This document shows positions 1 to 8,112 of a DNA stretch of 64,000 bases, piece by piece. Source of the DNA: Methanocorpusculum sp. (GTDB taxonomy: Archaea; Halobacteriota; Methanomicrobia; Methanomicrobiales; Methanocorpusculaceae); contig JAFQTT010000011.1 of assembly GCA_017408885.1 (NCBI GenBank), positions 31,567 to 95,566 on the forward strand, written 5' to 3'. The stretch's first letter is position 1. Every line of letters starts with the position of its first letter. The notes beneath the pieces are model-generated. The model was not told the origin of the DNA. It searched no databases and saw only the letters and a program-made list of their open reading frames with translations. The translations under genes were made by a program, and so were the position numbers.

Positions 1-266
1 AGGGTGCTGCAGAAATCAAGACCGGTGTCTCCTGTCTTCGTTCATTAAAGGATCCTGAAATTGTCAAGGGATGCTGTATAGAGATTAACCGTCTGGAAAA
101 TGTAGCAGATGAACTGCTGACTGCAGCATTAAAGAATCTCTTCCAGTCCAATGATGCTATCACCATCATCAAGCTCAAGGACATCTACGAACACTTCGAA
201 GCCGCAGCAGATGCCTGTGAAGAAGTTGCAAACGTCTTAAGCGCAATTCTTATCCGCCACACATAA
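1..266 (+). CDS. DUF47 / PhoU-like phosphate transport regulator (3' end only)
   Basis: The frame is open from the first complete codon at position 3 to TAA at 264-266, giving 87 C-terminal residues; the start lies before the window. The sequence is helical and shows the DUF47/PhoU-like pattern (INRLENVADELLTAALKNLF, later AADACEEVANVLSAI). DUF47 proteins are all-helical and usually sit directly before a PiT phosphate permease, which is what follows 2 bp downstream. I infer that it modulates the transporter. The family call rests on pattern and context; the missing N-terminal half cannot be judged. Confidence 0.8.
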   Translation, partial: GAAEIKTGVSCLRSLKDPEIVKGCCIEINRLENVADELLTAALKNLFQSNDAITIIKLKDIYEHFEAAADACEEVANVLSAILIRHT

Positions 267-268
267 TC

Positions 269-1468
269 ATGGATGTTCTTTCAACTGTACTGGTAGTCGC
301 GGGAATTGTAATTGCTCTGGCATTCAACTTCTCCAACGGAAGAAATGATGCCGCAAATACGATAGCAACAGTTGTCGCGACCCATGCCTTATCACCCAGG
401 AAGGCGATTATTATCGCCTCTATCTGTTGTTTCTTAGGACCGTTTGTGTTCTCAACAGCAGTTGCCAAGACGATTGGAAAAGGCATTGTTAATCCGGAAT
501 TCCTCAGCCCGCTGATTTTATTTATTGGTCTGTGCGGTGCTGTTGTCTGGGTGAATATCTGTTCCCACTATGGAATTCCTGTCTCCTCTTCACACTCGCT
601 TGTCGGAGGTCTGTTAGGTGTCGGTCTTGCAGCAGGAGGGGCAGCATATATCTACTGGCCGACAGCAGAGATGTTTTTTGGCATGCTGAAGTTCTTAGGA
701 ATCGGTGTTGTTGTCGGAGTTCTCTTAGGAATCCTCCTTGCAATTCTCTGTAAGGATAAGATTCGCTCTATGGCTCTCTTAGGCGGAGTAGTCGGATTTG
801 TTCTTGCACTGCCGGTTGCTATGATTACTACAGGCTTCCAGTTCTCCGGTCTTCTCGCCATTCTGCTGTTCATCTGTGTATCTCCGGTTCTTGGTCTGAT
901 TGTATCCTTCCTGTTTACCTCAGTCTTAACCAGAATCTTAGCCCGCTTCTCCAAGCACCCGATGAAGCTGAACAAGTGGTTCCAGAGAGCACAGGTGCTC
1001 GGATCAGGTTTCCAGGCAATGAGTCTTGGAGGAAACGATGCACAGAATGCAATGGGAATGATTTTCGCAATCCTGGTATCTGCAGGATTCCTCTCCTCCG
1101 GTTCGGAACTTCCGCTCTGGGTAATTCTAGCTTCTGCTCTGGCAATTACTCTTGGTATTCTTTCCGGAGGCTGGAAGGTTATCAAGAAACTCGGTTCCGG
1201 CATTACCCGCATTATGCCGTATCAGGGATTCTCCGCAGCCGTCTCAGGTGGTGCAGTTCTTTCCTTTATGACCATGTTCGGTGTCCCGGTTTCCACTACC
1301 CACTGTGCGGCAGGTTCTGTGATGGGAACAGGTGTTACCCGCGGTGTGGGTGCAGTTAACTGGAGAACTGTTCGTCAGATGGTAACTGCATGGGTTATTA
1401 CAATTCCGTGTGCAGGTATTGTCTCCTTTATCGGATACACTGTCCTGTCATTAATATTCGGGTTCTAA
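269..1468 (+). CDS. PiT-family inorganic phosphate permease
   Basis: Encodes 399 residues, almost entirely hydrophobic, with about ten membrane segments. It carries the duplicated PiT signature: FSNGRNDAANTIATVVATH near residues 20-38 and LGGNDAQNAMGMIFA near residues 253-267, both with the Asn-Asp pair typical of the family. PiT proteins import phosphate (or metal-phosphate) driven by H+ or Na+ across the cytoplasmic membrane. The start is 2 bp after the DUF47-type gene, so the two are almost certainly one operon. Sulfate permeases of the same superfamily are an alternative, but the DUF47 partner favours phosphate. Confidence 0.92.
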   Translation: MDVLSTVLVVAGIVIALAFNFSNGRNDAANTIATVVATHALSPRKAIIIASICCFLGPFVFSTAVAKTIGKGIVNPEFLSPLILFIGLCGAVVWVNICSHYGIPVSSSHSLVGGLLGVGLAAGGAAYIYWPTAEMFFGMLKFLGIGVVVGVLLGILLAILCKDKIRSMALLGGVVGFVLALPVAMITTGFQFSGLLAILLFICVSPVLGLIVSFLFTSVLTRILARFSKHPMKLNKWFQRAQVLGSGFQAMSLGGNDAQNAMGMIFAILVSAGFLSSGSELPLWVILASALAITLGILSGGWKVIKKLGSGITRIMPYQGFSAAVSGGAVLSFMTMFGVPVSTTHCAAGSVMGTGVTRGVGAVNWRTVRQMVTAWVITIPCAGIVSFIGYTVLSLIFGF

Positions 1469-1517
1469 ACCCACTTTTTTCTGAATCCTTATTAGCATTT
1501 AGAGCACATCATAATAC

Positions 1518-2204
1518 ATGCGAATAGCTCTAACCCGTGTTGCTGAGAAATCAGGAGATGATAAGCACCTTTTTGCAGCATTTGGTCATGAGGTAAAGAT
1601 TGTATCACCCTTGTCAGCTGAACTGCATTCGAACGCGGTTCAGCAGTTTGTACTTGCGGCAAACGATAAGCAGTTCGATGCAATTTTCTTTACGAGTGCA
1701 TATACTGCAGAGGTTTGTGCTCCGATTTTGTCACGGGATATTGCAAAAACCTGCAGAATAACAGCCATTGGTCCAAAGACAGCAGAAGTACTGCATAATT
1801 TCGGAATTGCCGCAGAGACTCTGCCTTCATTTTATTCAAGAGATTATGTACCGCATTTGGGTGAATGGATTTATGGAAAATCCGTCGCTCTTCCAAGAGC
1901 AGCCGTACCGAATCCGGATTTGATAAATTCGATAGAGGAGGCAGGAGGTATTGCATATGAGTACCGTATTTACTCCCTTACTCCGACAAATACTGTTCTT
2001 GATGTTGCTGACTGTGATGCTGTTCTTTTTACCAGTTCATACTCGTTTAAATCATCTGTAATGGATTTTGGCGGAAGAGAAATTATGCCGCTTGCAATTG
2101 GAGAAATTACAGCATGTACCATGCGTGATTATGGAGTTGAACCGGTGGTTGTTGGTGATGGGTCTTTGAAGGGGACGCTCGAGGCTTTGGAAAAGATGAT
2201 TTAA
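1518..2204 (+). CDS. hemD: uroporphyrinogen-III synthase
   Basis: The 228-residue protein begins MRIALTRVAEKSGDDKHLF and shows the two-lobed HemD pattern, with the conserved stretches FTSAYTAE near residue 55, ITAIGPKTAEVL near 94 and FTSSYSFKS near 172. HemD cyclises hydroxymethylbilane with ring-D inversion to give uroporphyrinogen III, precursor of sirohaem, coenzyme F430 and cobamides, all needed by methanogens. No other tetrapyrrole gene is adjacent. HemD sequences diverge strongly, so the call rests on pattern and length, both of which fit well. Confidence 0.85.
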   Translation: MRIALTRVAEKSGDDKHLFAAFGHEVKIVSPLSAELHSNAVQQFVLAANDKQFDAIFFTSAYTAEVCAPILSRDIAKTCRITAIGPKTAEVLHNFGIAAETLPSFYSRDYVPHLGEWIYGKSVALPRAAVPNPDLINSIEEAGGIAYEYRIYSLTPTNTVLDVADCDAVLFTSSYSFKSSVMDFGGREIMPLAIGEITACTMRDYGVEPVVVGDGSLKGTLEALEKMI

Positions 2205-2252
2205 GTTCTTAGAACCATCAACTTCATACTATTGCTTAACTAATAATTATTC

Positions 2253-2954
2253 ATGAACACGTCCGAAAATATCGTCCCGGCATCACAGATGTTTGCATGG
2301 GAAATGGCCCATGCATCTCCGGTAAACGGGGCAAACGGACGATGCAGAACTCCTTTTGGAATATTCTCAAAAGAGACAGCATACATTGGAACATTAATCG
2401 AAACGGTGTCTTCGGGAGACAAAATAGTATCCCTTCGAATGAGTGATCCAACAGGAATATGCGTAGTAAATATTGACCCCAGAGCAGAACAACTCTTTGA
2501 AATCGCCAAAGAACTTGACATCCCGTCTTTCGTTTACGTGTATGGGACAATCAGAACAAGAATGTCCGGCAAAGCACCTGCAGCTGAAATATCTGCAACA
2601 GTCATTAAACCTGTATCCCGCAATGCAAGAAACAGCTGGATTTTGGAGACAGCAAAAGATGCCGCAGGTCGTTTGTCCCGCGGAGAGGAGGAAGAAAGAG
2701 AAGAGTATCGCTCTCACTTAATCAACGCTGTATCATCTGCAAAACCTGCCGAAAAGAAGCAGGTTATCTCTGATGAGGAAGTTCTCTCGATCATCGAATC
2801 GCTCTATGAAGGAAAGAGAGCTCAGCGTGATAAAGTACTCGAAGCCATGCAGGAACGCGGAATGACAAAACAACAGGCAGTAGAAACTATTGCCCGCTTG
2901 ATGGAAGAAGGCGAATGTTACGCCCCGAAACCAGATTTCATAAAACTCGCCTGA
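2253..2954 (+). CDS. RPA-associated OB-fold protein (COG3390 type)
   Basis: A 233-residue protein. An OB-fold-like region spans roughly residues 25-125 (TPFGIFSKETAYIGTLIE, then VVNIDPRAEQLFEIAKEL and FVYVYGTIRTR). An acidic/basic linker and a helical C-terminal domain near 170-225 with winged-helix character (RDKVLEAMQERGMTKQQAVE) follow. The archaeal family COG3390 is genetically linked to replication protein A, and in haloarchaea it sits with a COG1407 phosphoesterase; here the phosphoesterase follows after 1 bp and then Lhr helicase. I infer a role in single-stranded DNA metabolism. No RPA gene is visible next to it, so the partner must be encoded elsewhere. Confidence 0.75.
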   Translation: MNTSENIVPASQMFAWEMAHASPVNGANGRCRTPFGIFSKETAYIGTLIETVSSGDKIVSLRMSDPTGICVVNIDPRAEQLFEIAKELDIPSFVYVYGTIRTRMSGKAPAAEISATVIKPVSRNARNSWILETAKDAAGRLSRGEEEEREEYRSHLINAVSSAKPAEKKQVISDEEVLSIIESLYEGKRAQRDKVLEAMQERGMTKQQAVETIARLMEEGECYAPKPDFIKLA

Positions 2955-2955
2955 T

Positions 2956-3714
2956 ATGGAACCGGAATTTTACCCGACAGGGCCTGCTGTAGGCATCGAA
3001 CGGCGTGAAAAAGTCTTGGCTATAGCCGACCCGCATTTTGGCGTGGAAGCAGACCTCCACAGAAAAGGACTTCACTTCGAAAGCCGCAGTGCACTGCGTC
3101 TTGAGCGGCTGATGGAAATTATCGAGGAAAGTGACCCGGATTATCTGGTGGTATTAGGCGACTTAAAGCACATGATTCCATATGTCACCAGACAGGAGAA
3201 AGCCGAGATGCCGCAGATTCTGCGTACTATCCGCCGCGAAACTGAGTTTCGGCTTGCCCCTGGAAATCATGACACAGGGCTTGAACATTATCTTGAAAAA
3301 GACGAGCTTCTCCCTGCGTCAGGAGCTGTCATTGATGGTACCGGATACTTTCATGGACACATGATTCCTGACGAATCGTTATTTGGACACTTAATCGTTT
3401 GCGGACATCACCACCCGGTGGTAAATCTCTATGACGATGTGGGGTGTGCTCTTCGCGGAACACCTGGATACCTGCTTGCCGAGGTTGATACAACAGCGTG
3501 GACTGATGTTCAGCCTGAGTCACCAACACGCGTTCTTCTTGTTCCAGCGTTCTATGAACTAGCCGGAGGAATGGATGTGCGTTTGATTCCTGGAAGTAAA
3601 GTATCTCCTATTGCAAAAGCAATCCGCCCTGAAACCGGAGAAGTGTTTTTGAAGGATGGAACATATGTTGCACCATTTACAGAGCTTCGACCCGACCCCC
3701 TGGAGTTAAAATGA
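2956..3714 (+). CDS. metallophosphoesterase (COG1407, RPA-operon type)
   Basis: The 252-residue protein has the calcineurin-like metal-binding blocks in order: IADPHFGVEADLH near residue 24 (D-x-H), VVLGDLKH near 64 (G-D), APGNHDTGLEHYL near 101 (G-N-H-D), and VCGHHHPVV near 150 (G-H-x-H). These ligate two metal ions in the family. COG1407 enzymes accompany archaeal RPA-associated genes and helicases, suggesting nucleic-acid phosphodiester cleavage; the substrate is unknown. The start is 1 bp after the OB-protein stop, and the stop overlaps the helicase start by 4 bp, so the three genes are translationally coupled. Confidence 0.88.
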   Translation: MEPEFYPTGPAVGIERREKVLAIADPHFGVEADLHRKGLHFESRSALRLERLMEIIEESDPDYLVVLGDLKHMIPYVTRQEKAEMPQILRTIRRETEFRLAPGNHDTGLEHYLEKDELLPASGAVIDGTGYFHGHMIPDESLFGHLIVCGHHHPVVNLYDDVGCALRGTPGYLLAEVDTTAWTDVQPESPTRVLLVPAFYELAGGMDVRLIPGSKVSPIAKAIRPETGEVFLKDGTYVAPFTELRPDPLELK

Positions 3715-6419
3715 AAGCTGTAGAAGAACTTAGAAAAACCCTGCATCCAAAACTTCAGGCTGTTCTTGAGAAACGCGGGTTTGATGATTTTTCAGAAATT
3801 CAGCTAAGAGCAATCCCGGAGCTGATTAAGGGAGGAAACGCGATTTTAATCGCCCCCACCGGAAGCGGCAAGACTGAAAGCGCTTTGCTTCCTGTATTTC
3901 ACAACATGCTCTCCAAAGCGCATCCAGAAGGCTTTACCGCACTATATATCACACCTCTTCGTTCCCTTAACCGCGATATGATGAATCGCCTTGAGTGGTG
4001 GGGAAAAGAGCTTGGGATTCGGATTGCTGTCCGCCACGGAGATACAACACAGAATGATCGACGCAAACAGGCAGCAAACCCGCCTGATCTTTTGATAACC
4101 ACACCTGAAAGTATTCAGGCAATGTTCATGGGCAAAGTGCTTCGAAAACACCTTGCAGGCGTTCGCTATGTAATTGTTGACGAAATTCATGAACTCGCAG
4201 CATCCAAACGAGGATGCCAGCTCTCCGTTGCCTTAGAGCGGATTGTCGAACTCGCCGGAGATTTCCAGAGGATTGGAATCTCTGCAACCGTTGGAAATCC
4301 TGAGCTTGTAGGAAAGTTCCTCTGTGGAAAACGTCCATGCCAGGTCGTGGCTGTCCCTGTTGCAAAAACCCTTGACCTATCAGTTCGCTTCGCTGGAGAA
4401 GGATTTGGCGAACAGGTAAAACTTATCGAGAAGTGCATCGACTCGCACACTTCATCTCTGGTTTTCACAAACACCAGAAGCGTTGCTGAAGCTATTGGAA
4501 ATGCTCTTGTTTCCCGCGAAGACATTGATGTGCATCACGGCTCTCTTTCCCGAGAGGTGAGGGTGGATGCGGAAGACCGTTTTAGAAATGGGCTGACACG
4601 CGGAATGATTTGTACAAGTTCCATGGAGCTTGGAATTGACATTGGTCAAATCGACCATGTTGTGCAGTTCAATTCACCAAGAGAAGTTGCACGCCTTATG
4701 CAGAGAACAGGTCGAGCCGGACACCGAATTGGTGCGGCATCCAAAGGAATGATTCTTGCAACCGGATTTGACGATATTTTAGAGTCAATGGTTGTGGTCC
4801 GCCTTGCAACTGAAAATCGCCCGGAGAATGTCAGGCCGCACATTAATCCGGCTGATGTCATTGCAAATCAGATTGCAGCACTCGCGGTTGAACGCGGTGA
4901 AATTTCAATCGAGAACATCGAAAAGATTTTTGATCGATGTTATTGCTTTGAAAATGCAGGAGAACTAATCCGTGATGTCATAGCCCAGATGGAGAAGCAC
5001 TATCTTATAAGAACTGAAGACGGGATGGTGATAACTAAAGCAAGAGCACGCAAATACCTCTCACTGAATCTCTCAATGATTGCGGATGAGAAGAAGTGTG
5101 TCATCTTCGATGTCATCTCCAGAAAGCCAGTTGGAACGCTTGATGAGTCTTTTGTTATCAGCTGGATTAGTTCTGGAGCAGTCTTTGTTGCCCGCGGGCA
5201 GGTGTGGCGTGTTTTAGAGCTTGAGGAAAACAAGGTCATGGTCGAGCCTGCAAAGAATGCGAAAGGAGAACTTCCGTCATGGGAAGGAGAACAGATTCCT
5301 GTTCCATTCACTGTAGCTATGGAAGTTGGAGCACTTCGAAGAACACAGGACTTTGCAAGTTACCGTTCTGATGAGCGGTCTGTTACCTTCGCACAGAAAA
5401 CGCTTGATGAGATGAAGAAGAACCGCTCGATTACCGCGACTGACAAGCTTATTGTCTTAGAAGATGCTGATGAAGGTGTTGTGGTGAATCTATGTGCGGG
5501 ACATAAAGTAAACGAGGCAATTGGGCGTGTATTGTCGATTCTAATCTCAGCACGCTATGGCTCGGCTGTCGGAATTGAGACGAATGCGTACCGTTTCTAT
5601 CTCAGACTTCCAAAGCATCTGGCAGCACCTGATGTAGAAGAGATTTTCCACACTTTAGAGCCTGAACATGTAGAGGGAATATTACAGCTTGCGTTAAAGA
5701 AGACGTCTCTTTACAAATGGCGTCTGGTGCAGGCGGCAAAGAAGTTCGGGGCGATTGATGCGGATGCTGATTATGAGAAAATCAGTATGAACCGCTTACT
5801 GGAATTATTCGATGGTACAATTGTTGAGCGCGAGGCGTTCCGCGAGTTGTTCTTCTCAAATATGGACGTGGAAGGTGCAAAGGAGATTGTCCGCCGCCTC
5901 AAAAATCATGAGATGGAGACGAGAACAAGCCGCTTATCGGTAATTGGCGCTCAGGGACTTTTCTCTGAGCGTGATATGGTAACACCCCCTGGAGAAGACC
6001 AGGCAATTATCGAGTCAGTTAAGCACAGGATTGCAGAGCAGGATGTGGTTCTTGCATGTATGCACTGTAGAAAGTGGAAGTCGAGAACAAAGACAGGACG
6101 GGTTGCAGAACAGCCTGTGTGTCCTGTCTGCGGTGCCAAACTAATTGCTGTTCTAAAGCCTTATGAAGAACCTATGTTTTTGGCTTTGAAGAAAAAGACG
6201 CTGACAACTGAAGAAAAGGAAGCAGAAAAACGAATGATGAAGAATGCAAATATGGTTCTCTCAAGCGGTCGTGATGCTGTGATTGCTTTGTCAGGCAGAG
6301 GTGTCGGTCCTGATTCAGCAGCACGTATCTTAGCTACATTTGCGAAGGGAGACAACTTCTACCGCGAGATTTTGAAAGCTGAGAGAAGATTTGTACAGAC
6401 ACACCAATATTGGGGTTAA
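3711..6419 (+). CDS. lhr: Lhr-type superfamily 2 ATP-dependent helicase
   Basis: Encodes 902 residues. Motifs in order: APTGSGKTESALLPV (Walker A) near 46, TTPES near 128, VDEIHE (DEIH box) near 157, SATVGNP near 190, SSMELGIDIG near 304, and QRTGRAGHR (motif VI) near 330. A C-terminal pair of CxxC motifs (CMHCRKW near 784 and CPVCGAK near 804) could bind zinc. Archaeal Lhr (Hel112/Hel308-like group) unwinds DNA or RNA-DNA structures and is linked to repair. It overlaps the phosphoesterase by 4 bp. The last 13 codons lie inside the first unit of an 84-bp tandem repeat; the stop TAA belongs to the repeated sequence. Confidence 0.92.
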   Translation: MKAVEELRKTLHPKLQAVLEKRGFDDFSEIQLRAIPELIKGGNAILIAPTGSGKTESALLPVFHNMLSKAHPEGFTALYITPLRSLNRDMMNRLEWWGKELGIRIAVRHGDTTQNDRRKQAANPPDLLITTPESIQAMFMGKVLRKHLAGVRYVIVDEIHELAASKRGCQLSVALERIVELAGDFQRIGISATVGNPELVGKFLCGKRPCQVVAVPVAKTLDLSVRFAGEGFGEQVKLIEKCIDSHTSSLVFTNTRSVAEAIGNALVSREDIDVHHGSLSREVRVDAEDRFRNGLTRGMICTSSMELGIDIGQIDHVVQFNSPREVARLMQRTGRAGHRIGAASKGMILATGFDDILESMVVVRLATENRPENVRPHINPADVIANQIAALAVERGEISIENIEKIFDRCYCFENAGELIRDVIAQMEKHYLIRTEDGMVITKARARKYLSLNLSMIADEKKCVIFDVISRKPVGTLDESFVISWISSGAVFVARGQVWRVLELEENKVMVEPAKNAKGELPSWEGEQIPVPFTVAMEVGALRRTQDFASYRSDERSVTFAQKTLDEMKKNRSITATDKLIVLEDADEGVVVNLCAGHKVNEAIGRVLSILISARYGSAVGIETNAYRFYLRLPKHLAAPDVEEIFHTLEPEHVEGILQLALKKTSLYKWRLVQAAKKFGAIDADADYEKISMNRLLELFDGTIVEREAFRELFFSNMDVEGAKEIVRRLKNHEMETRTSRLSVIGAQGLFSERDMVTPPGEDQAIIESVKHRIAEQDVVLACMHCRKWKSRTKTGRVAEQPVCPVCGAKLIAVLKPYEEPMFLALKKKTLTTEEKEAEKRMMKNANMVLSSGRDAVIALSGRGVGPDSAARILATFAKGDNFYREILKAERRFVQTHQYWG

Positions 6420-6671
6420 GCCGAAGGCGCATGCCCCCAAGGCGTCGCGGGCATACGGGCGGGTGAGAGAAGATTTGTACAGACACACCAATATTGGGGT
6501 TAAGCCGAAGGCGCATACCCCCAAGGCGTCGCGGGCATACGGGCGGGTGAGAGAAGATTTGTACAGACACACCAGTATTGGGGTTAAGCCGAAGGTGCAT
6601 GCCCCCAAGGCGTCGCGGGCATACGGGCGGGTGAGAGAAGATTTGTACAGACACACCAGTATTGGGGTTAA
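6381..6671. repeat. 84-bp tandem repeat filling a convergent-gene spacer
   Basis: Units begin at 6381, 6465, 6549 and 6633; three are complete (84 bp each) and the fourth is the first 39 bp. Each unit is a 39-bp AT-balanced part, identical to the end of the helicase gene and including its stop codon, plus a 45-bp GC-rich part. Copies differ by only a few bases (AATATT or AGTATT; GCATGC, GCATAC or GTGCATGC variants). The GC-rich part can form a short stem, ATGCCC with GGGCAT. The partial fourth copy ends exactly at the stop codon of the convergent ATPase gene. Confidence 0.95.
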
Positions 6672-7387
6672 TCCTCAAACAATTCATCAAACAGCTTTTC
6701 TCTGTTTTCGAGAAACATCTTTGTTATCTGGTAGCTTTCGGTCTCTTCGTATGATACAGGAGATACTTCACCATTCGAGAATGAATAGATGTCAGCACCA
6801 GGCAGTCCAAGCAAGATTGGCGAATGCGTTGCGATAATAAACTGCGAACCTCTTTTTGCCATCTCGGAGATTATCAGCAGAAGGCTTAACTGCCGCTGCG
6901 GAGACAGGGCAGCTTCTGGTTCGTCCATGATGTAGATTCCGCGGCGGTTTTCGAACTCCTGGAAGAAGGAGAGGAAACTTTCTCCGTGCGACTGAGTATG
7001 CAGGCGCTTTCCGCCGTATTTTGTGCCGTACTGTTCGGCGGCGGTTGCGACATTGAAGAAGCTTTCTGCGCGGAAGAAATATCCTGCCTGAGGACGGTGA
7101 ATTCCTTTACTGATGTGAAGAGCTGACGCCAGGTCATGTGTTTCAGCATAGGTACTGAAGTTATAGTTCAGCGTTCCGCCTTCTGCGTTGAATCCGTAAG
7201 CGACTGCCAACGCTTCAATCAGAGTGGACTTTCCTGAGCCGTTTTCGCCGACAAAGAAGGTCACCGGATTTTCAAACCGGAAGGTATCCAGACTGCGGAC
7301 GGAAGGTATGCTGTGCAGAAAGGAATACTCCGGTACTTTGTCCCAGTTGATTTTGAACTCACGAATGAATAGACTGGAGAGTTCCAT
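6668..7387 (-). CDS. ABC-type AAA ATPase (COG3910-like)
   Basis: A 239-residue soluble ATPase with Walker A GENGSGKST near residue 48, a signature-like QSHGES near 132, Walker B IYIMDEPEAALSPQ near 150 and an H-loop IIATHSP near 184. This is the small stand-alone family of SMC/OLD-like ATPases; no nuclease or membrane domain is fused. Cellular role is unknown. Its ATG is followed upstream, without a gap, by the stop of the flavin-binding gene (7388), so they form an operon. Its stop codon lies at the outer edge of the 84-bp repeat array. Confidence 0.85.
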   Translation of the reverse strand: MELSSLFIREFKINWDKVPEYSFLHSIPSVRSLDTFRFENPVTFFVGENGSGKSTLIEALAVAYGFNAEGGTLNYNFSTYAETHDLASALHISKGIHRPQAGYFFRAESFFNVATAAEQYGTKYGGKRLHTQSHGESFLSFFQEFENRRGIYIMDEPEAALSPQRQLSLLLIISEMAKRGSQFIIATHSPILLGLPGADIYSFSNGEVSPVSYEETESYQITKMFLENREKLFDELFED

Positions 7388-7876
7388 TTACTGGCTCTTT
7401 GCACGTACGAGTTCGATGGCCTCTTTTCCTGTCAGGTGTTCGATTTCAAGAACGAACACACACATCTTATCGAGATTTCTCTCAACAGTTGCAGCAAGTT
7501 CTTCAGCAAATCCCGGACGATACTTTGCGCCAAGTATTTTTGCAGCATCGCGTGCTTCGTCACGATCAAGTATTCTAATCTTTCCAAAAGCTACAACGCT
7601 TCTGAAATATGTGGTGTACTCGTCAGGGATGATTTCATCTTTTTCAACAACACAGAAGGAAGCTTTGTTTGAGTTTTTTATTGCATCTATTTTGTGACCG
7701 GATAAAGCACTGTGGAAGATAATTCTGTTTCCGTCAAAGACGTAGCTCATAGGTACTGCATACGGATATCCCTCGTCACCTGAAAGGGCAATGACACCGG
7801 ATGTGCCATGTTCAAGAACAGATTTCGCATCGTCTTCTGATAACTGCTGTTTTATCCTTCGCATTGGGCGAAACAT
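7388..7876 (-). CDS. pyridoxamine 5'-phosphate oxidase-like flavin-binding protein
   Basis: The 162-residue protein matches the NimA/PPOX-like split-barrel family: MRRIKQQLSEDDAKSVLEHG, GVIALSGDEGYPYAVPMSYV near residue 28, IIFHSALSGHKIDAI near 52, and SFCVVEKDEIIPDEYTTYF near 72. Such proteins bind FMN or F420 and act as small-molecule reductases; the substrate here cannot be told. It precedes the ATPase gene with no intergenic space. A second, shorter family member lies at 36625-37029. Confidence 0.85.
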   Translation of the reverse strand: MFRPMRRIKQQLSEDDAKSVLEHGTSGVIALSGDEGYPYAVPMSYVFDGNRIIFHSALSGHKIDAIKNSNKASFCVVEKDEIIPDEYTTYFRSVVAFGKIRILDRDEARDAAKILGAKYRPGFAEELAATVERNLDKMCVFVLEIEHLTGKEAIELVRAKSQ

Positions 7877-7924
7877 AGAATATTGTGTGCTGTATGGAAA
7901 AGAAATGGTTTCGGAAAAAAAAGA

Positions 7925-8110
7925 TTAGTGTCTATCCGAAAGCAGTACGCCTCTGGATGCCACATCCTCATAGGGAAGCTCGTGGAACAGAACAATAATG
8001 GCCTCCTTTGGAAGACCGGTAATTCTGGAAAGCTCATCCGTGAACACACGGGCAGTTTCCGCCTTCTGTTCCTTTGTCATATTGCAGACCTCAAGAGTAA
8101 TTACCGGCAT
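7925..8110 (-). CDS. 4-oxalocrotonate tautomerase-family protein
   Basis: A 61-residue protein starting MPVITLEV, so that proline becomes the N-terminal residue, as required for the catalytic Pro1 of the tautomerase family. An in-frame GTG six bases upstream would bury this proline, so I chose the ATG at 8110. The remaining sequence (MTKEQKAETARVFTDELSRI, then IVLFHELPYEDVASRG) fits the beta-alpha-beta fold. The start is 2 bp after the guaA stop, giving a probable guaA-tautomerase transcript. Physiological substrate is unknown. Confidence 0.85.
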   Translation of the reverse strand: MPVITLEVCNMTKEQKAETARVFTDELSRITGLPKEAIIVLFHELPYEDVASRGVLLSDRH

Positions 8111-8112
8111 GG

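Noticed and set aside
652..1212. 186-codon frame antisense to the phosphate permease gene
   Set aside because: Shadow of a strong coding frame; composition rich in Arg, Pro and Ser and no promoter or ribosome site.
6381..6671. CRISPR array
   Set aside because: The units are contiguous copies of one 84-bp sequence with no unique spacers, and no cas genes are present.
6330..6837. Open frames of 108-148 codons on both strands across the 84-bp repeats
   Set aside because: They are open only because the repeat period is divisible by three and lacks stops in those frames; they overlap two real genes and give tandem 28-residue repeats without family character.
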